A program made the position numbers and the translations under genes. Positions 17,182 to 21,546 of a stretch of 21,546 nt of DNA are shown here, in pieces. The notes beneath the pieces are model-generated. The model had not been told where the DNA came from, did no database searches, and saw nothing but the letters and a program-made list of their open reading frames with translations. Position 1 is the first letter of the stretch. Each line of letters opens with the position of its first letter. This DNA comes from Chara braunii (Eukaryota; Streptophyta; Charophyceae; Charales; Characeae): assembly GCA_003427395.1 (NCBI GenBank), contig BFEA01000289.1:1937463-1959008 (forward strand), read 5' to 3'.

Positions 17182-17228
<47 letters not shown>
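17182..17228 (+). repeat. (A)47 homopolymer
   Basis: An uninterrupted run of 47 A. ACATCC occurs just before and just after it. It could be a retroelement tail, but no retroelement body was recognised upstream. Confidence 0.9.
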
Positions 17229-17229
<1 letters not shown>

Positions 17230-17542
17230 ATCCATGATTTGCGTTTAAGACCAGGTGCTCCATTCATTTCTCTCCCCTCATCCTGTCAATTGGGTTCAAT
17301 TGTGATTCCGTCGCTCAGTCAGACCATTTCATGCATTCGTGAATACAGTGCACTCTCCCTCCCTCCCTCCCTCCCCCCCACCCTCCCTCCCTCCAATCCG
17401 TCCATCCATTTATATCCATACACAATTCACTCACTACTTATTCATCAACCCACTCCTTTCATTCACATCATTCAGTCATCAATCAGGAAGACACCTCATA
17501 AATTCATACATACCATGAATACGTATATATACATGTATATAT
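17229..17542. other. Gene-free stretch with C-rich tract
   Basis: A CCCT-repeat tract at about 17355-17394 gives G-runs on the minus strand that could form a quadruplex. The rest is CATT/CATC-rich low-complexity DNA. Confidence 0.55.
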
Positions 17543-17651
17543 CAGCCTCCTGATGAGTCGGCGGGACTGCAAGGAAACGGTCTTTCACAGCCGCTCGTTT
17601 GCCGTCCTCTTCTCCCTCTCTGACTACGGTTCACCGGACAATTCTCTATGA
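17543..17651 (+). mobile_element. Hammerhead-bearing short retroelement, diverged copy (e)
   Basis: Aligns with copy c from CAGCCTCC onward. It keeps the canonical hammerhead core CTGATGA at 17550-17556, GTCGG at 17557-17561 and GAAAC at 17574-17578, with the spacing of copy c. The stem II 3' strand has become GCAAG, so it no longer pairs. The body follows (CACAGCCGCTCG, GTCCTCTTCTCCCTCTCTGA, CTACGGTTCACCGGACA) and ends CTATGACG. TA-rich DNA adjoins the 5' side; the upstream half of stems I and III is missing. Confidence 0.7.
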
Positions 17652-18154
17652 CGACAAAGAAATATACCGATGATACACATTTATATGTAAATCTATACAT
17701 ATATTCATCTCCACTTAAAATGCTGCTGTCTTTTGATGCTCTCATTACCTCATTATCAAGTCCATCCACTTCTTCTGGAGCATTTATTGCATTCATCCAC
17801 CCACGGTTCGCTCATTCATTCGCAAATGCATGAAGATCAGATATGCATCATGATGCATGCATGATGATGGGTATACTATATGATGAATGGGTATATGATG
17901 AAGATGATGATGCCTTCCCATCATCATGTAATTGCTTGATTGTTTATTTCATTCAAGTTGACTCCATCTATATTCATTTTCTCTTTGATAATTCCTGTGA
18001 ACTCACTCGATTCGTTCATTGGTTCCCCCGCCCCGCGCTTAATTACCATCCACTCAATTCTTTCCACTCACTTTCTTTCTTTTTTTTTCTTTTTTTTTCC
18101 TTTGTTTTTTAACCTTTCAATGCACTGATGGACTCATCCCCTGATCAAGCGGAG
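17652..18154. other. Gene-free stretch
   Basis: Contains the exact 16 bp palindrome ATGCATCATGATGCAT near 17845, repeated ATGATG motifs and a T-rich tract at about 18072-18110. No gene recognised. Confidence 0.45.
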
Positions 18155-18219
18155 TGAGAGGGAGGGAGGAGGGAGGAGGGAGGGAGGAGGGAGGGAGGGA
18201 GGGAGGGAGGGAAGGAGGA
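18155..18219 (+). repeat. GGGA/GGA tract with G-quadruplex potential
   Basis: More than eight GGG runs separated by A or AGGA on the plus strand, meeting the simple four-run quadruplex pattern several times over. Confidence 0.8.
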
Positions 18220-18908
18220 CTTACCGTCAGGCTTCTACGCCACATTGTCGTGCCGAGCCGAGCCGGTCGCCGACCGGTACGTGGCGCCGCCTTCCCGGTC
18301 TTCTGTGTTGCCAGTTGCAGGGCACTCTTTCTCCTCCATGCCTTTCTCAAGCCGGCTCTGCGCGAAGCTTTACCTACAAAGGCTCCAACACGCCCGTACC
18401 ACACCGGCATGCCTGCGCAACTCGTCTGTGATACTTCCTCCGCAGAGGATATATATGTATATATGCGTAATAAGGGATCCCGGTGTACTTCAGACCTAAA
18501 CCAATCAGCTTCGAGCGCCAAATGCTGCCCATGTCATCATCATCAATCCGCTGCCCGTCTTCTCCCTCCTCTTCCAAATCCTCCCCCCTAACAGCCAACA
18601 ACGTCTTTCGTAGTCCCCTTTACCTTCTTCCCTGCCGTCTGCTGTGGTCCCCCTATGCCAGATCTCTGTTCCAATCACCTGCCCCGCTTTACCGCGCAAC
18701 ACCGTCTCCGCTCAGAAGACCCTTTCCCCCGCAGTCCCCGCCCGCCTCCGCCCCCCCCCCTGCCCCCCGATGCCATTCCCGAGGGCACCAAGAAAATATC
18801 CAACCCCCGTCGAAACACTCGAAAAACGTGGAGATCCGATCCACGCACTTCTCAGAGGAGCTCCATTGCAATAAAACCTTCCTCCCGCCCCAAAAAAAAC
18901 TCGTCATA
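18220..18908. other. Gene-free stretch
   Basis: C-rich in part. The 145- and 183-codon plus-strand frames are proline/serine-rich from low-complexity DNA, overlap one another, and the longer one runs into an inverted-repeat element; neither shows a domain. Confidence 0.4.
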
Positions 18909-19030
18909 GGGCCTCGCTCCACTACGCTCCACATGCACAAAAGACAAAAAATATGGCGGTGCATCTTTCCATGTTCTTGCAGAAGATTCATTCTCATTTT
19001 GCACATTTGGAGAGTAGTGGAGCGAGGCCC
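18909..19030. mobile_element. 122 bp inverted-repeat element (MITE-like)
   Basis: The left end GGGCCTCGCTCCACTACGCT and the reverse complement of the right end GGGCCTCGCTCCACTACTCT agree, and the match goes on to 27 bp with two differences (through CCACATG/CCAAATG). No coding capacity. The flanks (CATA left, GTAA right) give no clear target duplication. Confidence 0.75.
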
Positions 19031-19075
19031 GTAAGCTCGAACCGCATACCCACGCCAGTCAGAAGCAGTCTTTGC

Positions 19076-19109
19076 TGACCTGACCTGACCTGACCTGACC
19101 TGACCTGAC
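19076..19109. repeat. (TGACC)6 microsatellite
   Basis: Six perfect TGACC pentamers followed by TGAC. Confidence 0.95.
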
Positions 19110-19784
19110 ACACTCCCCTCCCCACCCTGGAGTGAAGGGAGCCCGCCCCTCACCTGCGCGGGCTTGGTAGACACTGCGCGCTCTTTCGAGTGAATGAATA
19201 GTCCACATGCGTGATGGATGCATGATATGTACCACAACCCGGAAACGGCAGCATACCGCATGTCATGACGTCAATCGGCTCGCCGGAGACACACAGATGA
19301 AAAGACCACGCGTGTGCAGGGAAAGCCCCGACAATGCAATGGAAGGACGACTCGCAGACAACCGATTCCCCTTCACCTTCCGCGTTAGACTCCTCCCCCA
19401 GATCCCCCTCGCATCCCTGATCCCGCCCCCCTCCTCTCCCCCGTCTCCATCTGCTCTTCCTCTTCCACCTCGGTTCATTTTGCCTCCTCATATCACTTCC
19501 CGCGCTGCCATGAGAGAGGCAAAAGAGCGCAACTTATCGCCCAGCCCCTACTTAGTGAAGTACTCATAGCACTATGTCAACGTCCGGCCCTGCGATATCT
19601 GATCTGGCTAGCACAGCGTGAAGAAAGACGGCGCCAGGTCAAGCTCGGGTCGTTCCACGTCTCGCCGTTTTTCCATCCAAGGCCCCCAGTGGGTGTAAGG
19701 TGTGTGGTCCCCACCACCGCAGGACGACCGCAGGCTCGCGACCATCCAAACACTGACATACACCAACAAAACAAAGAACCCACG

Positions 19785-19785
<1 letters not shown>
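19110..19785. other. Gene-free stretch
   Basis: No gene or RNA recognised; a C-rich segment at about 19385-19475 produces proline-rich spurious frames. Confidence 0.4.
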
Positions 19786-19820
<35 letters not shown>

Positions 19821-19876
19821 CTATAAGAGACAGCCAGAACAGTGTATGATTTGACAAACCTCGCAAGANACACACA

Positions 19877-19961
<85 letters not shown>
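19786..19961. repeat. (AC)n and (AG)n microsatellites interrupted by foreign-looking sequence
   Basis: An AC run (about 19787-19816) is interrupted by 19815-19869 and resumes as a CA run (19870-19893), then a pure AG run to 19960. The interruption is described separately as a probable assembly chimera. Confidence 0.9.
19815..19869. other. Probable assembly chimera with transposase-adapter-like sequence
   Basis: The 19 nt at 19815-19833 (ACATGTCTATAAGAGACAG) match the 19 bp Tn5/Nextera mosaic end at 17 positions, including the last 13 without a gap or mismatch. It is followed by 35 nt (19834-19868) identical to 15652-15686, then an N. An adapter end, a displaced genomic piece and an N inside a microsatellite point to an unclosed or misfilled gap. 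Confidence 0.8.
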
Positions 19962-19964
<3 letters not shown>

Positions 19965-20040
19965 GATGTGTGCCGATGGGGTGTCTGGAGCTGCAGCGGG
20001 ACAACAGGGGGGCGGGGACGGAAGGAAGGAGAGACAAAGA

Positions 20041-20056
20041 GGGAGGGAGGGAGGGG
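20041..20056 (+). repeat. Compact G-quadruplex motif
   Basis: GGGAGGGAGGGAGGGG: four G-runs with single-base loops, among the most stable quadruplex patterns. It lies just beyond the polyadenylation signals of the minus-strand LRR gene, on the template strand. Confidence 0.75.
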
Positions 20057-20058
20057 CA

Positions 20059-20071
20059 TTTATTATTTATT
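20059..20071 (-). promoter_or_regulatory. Tandem polyadenylation signals of the LRR gene
   Basis: On the minus strand two AATAAA hexamers (20059-20064 and 20066-20071) lie about 80-95 bp after the stop codon of the leucine-rich-repeat gene, a usual distance for a 3' UTR. Confidence 0.6.
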
Positions 20072-20153
20072 AGGGAGAAGAAGCACGGGAAGAAGCGAGA
20101 GCACGGTGGACACGGGCAAGGACGAGGAGAACTGAGTGGCAAAAATGGGCTAT

Positions 20154-21546
20154 TCATCGTCTCTCCGCCGGCCAGCTGAGCCCACACACGGCCTCTATGG
20201 TGGGATTGATCATGACGACCCTCCTGTTTGGCAGTTTCCGTTGGAGAATCGAACCCACGTCCCCCTGCACAGAATCGCACTTGCTGATATCGATACTCTT
20301 AAGTCTCTTGCAGTTGGTTACAAGCAGCTTCAATCCCTCAACCGTGAGGCTGGTGCACCCGGCGAAGGTCACGTGTTCGAGGGTGGGGCATGCCGCGCCC
20401 ATCTCCCCGCACAGCTGATCCGTCATGCCGCGGTAATTCTTCACACCGAAGCGGACCAGCTTCGGGCAAGCGCGGAGAAAGTGGAACATCTCGGCGCGCA
20501 GATCACTGAAGACCCAGTTGGGGTCCGCGACCAGCGAGACGCCTCGCAGCGACTGATGCAGCATAGCAAGACTGCGAAAGAGTGGCGCCGACCGGTAGGT
20601 GGCTGTGCAGGAAGATTGACCTCCACTCCCCGCTACCTCCCGCTCGCCGGTCGCCGTCGTCCACCGCGCCCACGTCCGATTGCGACTCGGGCAATCGACA
20701 TCCATGGCGGCGGCGCCCCCGCCTCCGCCTCCGGCCCTGCTCTCGGAGGAGGCGGAGAGATCGAATAGGCGGAGCGTCAGCTCGCACAGCCGCGGACACC
20801 TGCTGAACAGTTGATGAAGGTCGGCCAGAGTCAGCATGGAAGGCACGCAGGAGGTCTCGTAGACGCCGTACAACCACAGACCGGTCAGATTGCTGCAACC
20901 GCTGCGCGCGATCACGCCCAACGACCGGTCCGTCGTCAAACACCTCTTCAGGCAGAGCTGCTTCATCTCGCGGCAGTTCTCCACAATCTTTTCGACCGCA
21001 TCGTCGGTGATCTTTGTGCACGTGGCAACTAGTCTCTGCAACTTCGGGCACCCGCTCGTTATTGCGAGCACGCCTGGATCCGACACAGAGGTCCAGGATA
21101 TGTCGAGAGCTGTCAGCTGCGGACACGTGTCGGCCACTACCACTGCCTCCTCGTTTCCAAACCACTCGTTCCAGCCCACGACCAGCTCGGTCAGATTCAG
21201 CGAGCGCCCGAGGTCTTCGATTACGGAGATCCCCAGCGGATCCACGAGGTTAAGGACGAGGGAGGCCAGCTGCGGAAGGGCGGCGCCGCCCTCGGATGCC
21301 AGAAGAGCGATTGCCTCCTCCTCTAGCGCGCAGTTGGCAAGGTTCAGCGCGCGGAGATCGGGGCAATTGCGCACCAGGGAGCGCAGCACGTGCACAGACT
21401 CCTCCGGCCGTAATAGACATCCCTCCAGATTGATGCTCGTGAGATAATGACAGTTCTCGAGTACAGCGCAGATGCCGCCACGTGTCACGCCGCAGCACTC
21501 GGCGATGTCCAGGTGCGTCAGCAGCGGAGCGAAAGCGCTCAGGCAG
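20154..21546 (-). CDS. Leucine-rich-repeat protein, FBXL/AMN1 type, 5' end outside window
   Basis: At least 463 codons are open from the window edge to TGA at 20154-20156. The first start-like codon in view is an internal GTG at 21486-21488, but the frame is open upstream of it and already reads as a repeat (LLTHLDIAECC), so the true start lies beyond 21546. Counting from that GTG, about ten cysteine-containing repeats of 25-27 residues can be followed: for example near 43 (CPDLRALNLANC), 122 (CPQLTALDISW), 147 (CPKLQRLVATC), 172 (CREMKQLCLKRC), 231 (CPRLCELTL), 341 (CPKLVRFGV), 367 (CPTLEHVTFAGC) and 393 (CKRLKSIDISKC). This is the CC-type repeat of FBXL F-box proteins and AMN1, which in FBXL proteins selects substrates for SCF ubiquitin ligase. 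No F-box is visible, but it would lie in the missing N-terminus. Residues 245-305 form a Gly/Ala/Ser-rich insert that interrupts the repeats. The high GC of this region contrasts with the rest of the window. No intron is needed. Confidence 0.9.
   Translation of the reverse strand, partial: CLSAFAPLLTHLDIAECCGVTRGGICAVLENCHYLTSINLEGCLLRPEESVHVLRSLVRNCPDLRALNLANCALEEEAIALLASEGGAALPQLASLVLNLVDPLGISVIEDLGRSLNLTELVVGWNEWFGNEEAVVVADTCPQLTALDISWTSVSDPGVLAITSGCPKLQRLVATCTKITDDAVEKIVENCREMKQLCLKRCLTTDRSLGVIARSGCSNLTGLWLYGVYETSCVPSMLTLADLHQLFSRCPRLCELTLRLFDLSASSESRAGGGGGGAAAMDVDCPSRNRTWARWTTATGEREVAGSGGQSSCTATYRSAPLFRSLAMLHQSLRGVSLVADPNWVFSDLRAEMFHFLRACPKLVRFGVKNYRGMTDQLCGEMGAACPTLEHVTFAGCTSLTVEGLKLLVTNCKRLKSIDISKCDSVQGDVGSILQRKLPNRRVVMINPTIEAVCGLSWPAERR

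Noticed and set aside
17182-17228. Poly(A) as proof of a retrotransposon insertion
   Set aside because: No body or target-site duplication could be recognised; ACATCC on both sides is too short and too close to serve as evidence.
18483-19034. 183-codon plus-strand frame
   Set aside because: Proline/serine-rich low-complexity translation that runs into an inverted-repeat element; no domain.
19030-19055. Second B-box-like GGTTCGAGC on the minus strand
   Set aside because: Flanks do not pair as a T arm; no cloverleaf.
20228-20252. Possible tRNA-like B box on the minus strand (GGGTTCGATTCTCC)
   Set aside because: No T stem or acceptor stem can be drawn, and it lies inside the LRR coding frame.
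19577-20280. Reading frames of 160-213 codons on the minus strand
   Set aside because: They consist largely of Leu-Ser and Cys-Val runs translated from AG and AC microsatellites, include an N and cross the probable assembly chimera.

Overview
This window looks like repeat-rich nuclear DNA from a eukaryote, probably in the green (streptophyte) lineage. The clearest lineage clue is a fragment of mitochondrial DNA carrying a glycine tRNA next to a decayed ribosomal protein S4 gene. S4 is mitochondrially encoded in plants, green algae and some protists, but not in animals or in most fungi. Microsatellites, short inverted-repeat elements, a 3'-truncated U6 retrocopy and GC-rich isolated exons fit a large plant-type genome. 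A charophyte such as Chara is a guess, not a demonstration.

Layout. 1-1840: no gene; CT tracts and a possible defective DNA element with C/G-rich subterminal repeats. About 1840-2288: nuclear copy of mitochondrial DNA (tRNA-Gly(UCC), then the first ~96 codons of rps4 with an in-frame stop). 2289-2968: a ~214 bp tandem duplication whose second unit is split by a ~290 bp inverted-repeat element. 3456-5000: three sets of imperfect tandem duplications. 5000-10075: mostly gene-free, with three 105 bp copies of one inverted-repeat element family and a 45 bp palindromic minisatellite. 10075-14060: gene-free, with a 105 bp repeat family and AT-rich hairpins. 14061-14176: U6 retropseudogene with target-site duplication. 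14266-16205 and 17543-17651: copies of a short dispersed element with a hammerhead-ribozyme-like 5' end and a fixed 3' end running into (TA)n; inside this cluster lies a broken tandem RING-finger gene on the minus strand. 16206-20050: low-complexity DNA, one 122 bp inverted-repeat element and a probable assembly chimera near 19815-19869. 20154-21546: the only convincing intact coding region, the 3' part of a leucine-rich-repeat (FBXL/AMN1-type) gene on the minus strand, whose 5' end lies outside the window.

The most notable candidate system is the hammerhead-bearing element. One copy folds as a complete type III hammerhead but has two core changes; another keeps the canonical core but has a decayed stem II; a third supplies a perfectly paired stem II. 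The copies are truncated to different extents at the 5' end but share one 3' end followed by (TA)n, the pattern expected of target-primed reverse transcription. Together with the U6 retrocopy this implies reverse-transcriptase activity acting in trans in this genome. No reverse transcriptase gene was seen in the window.
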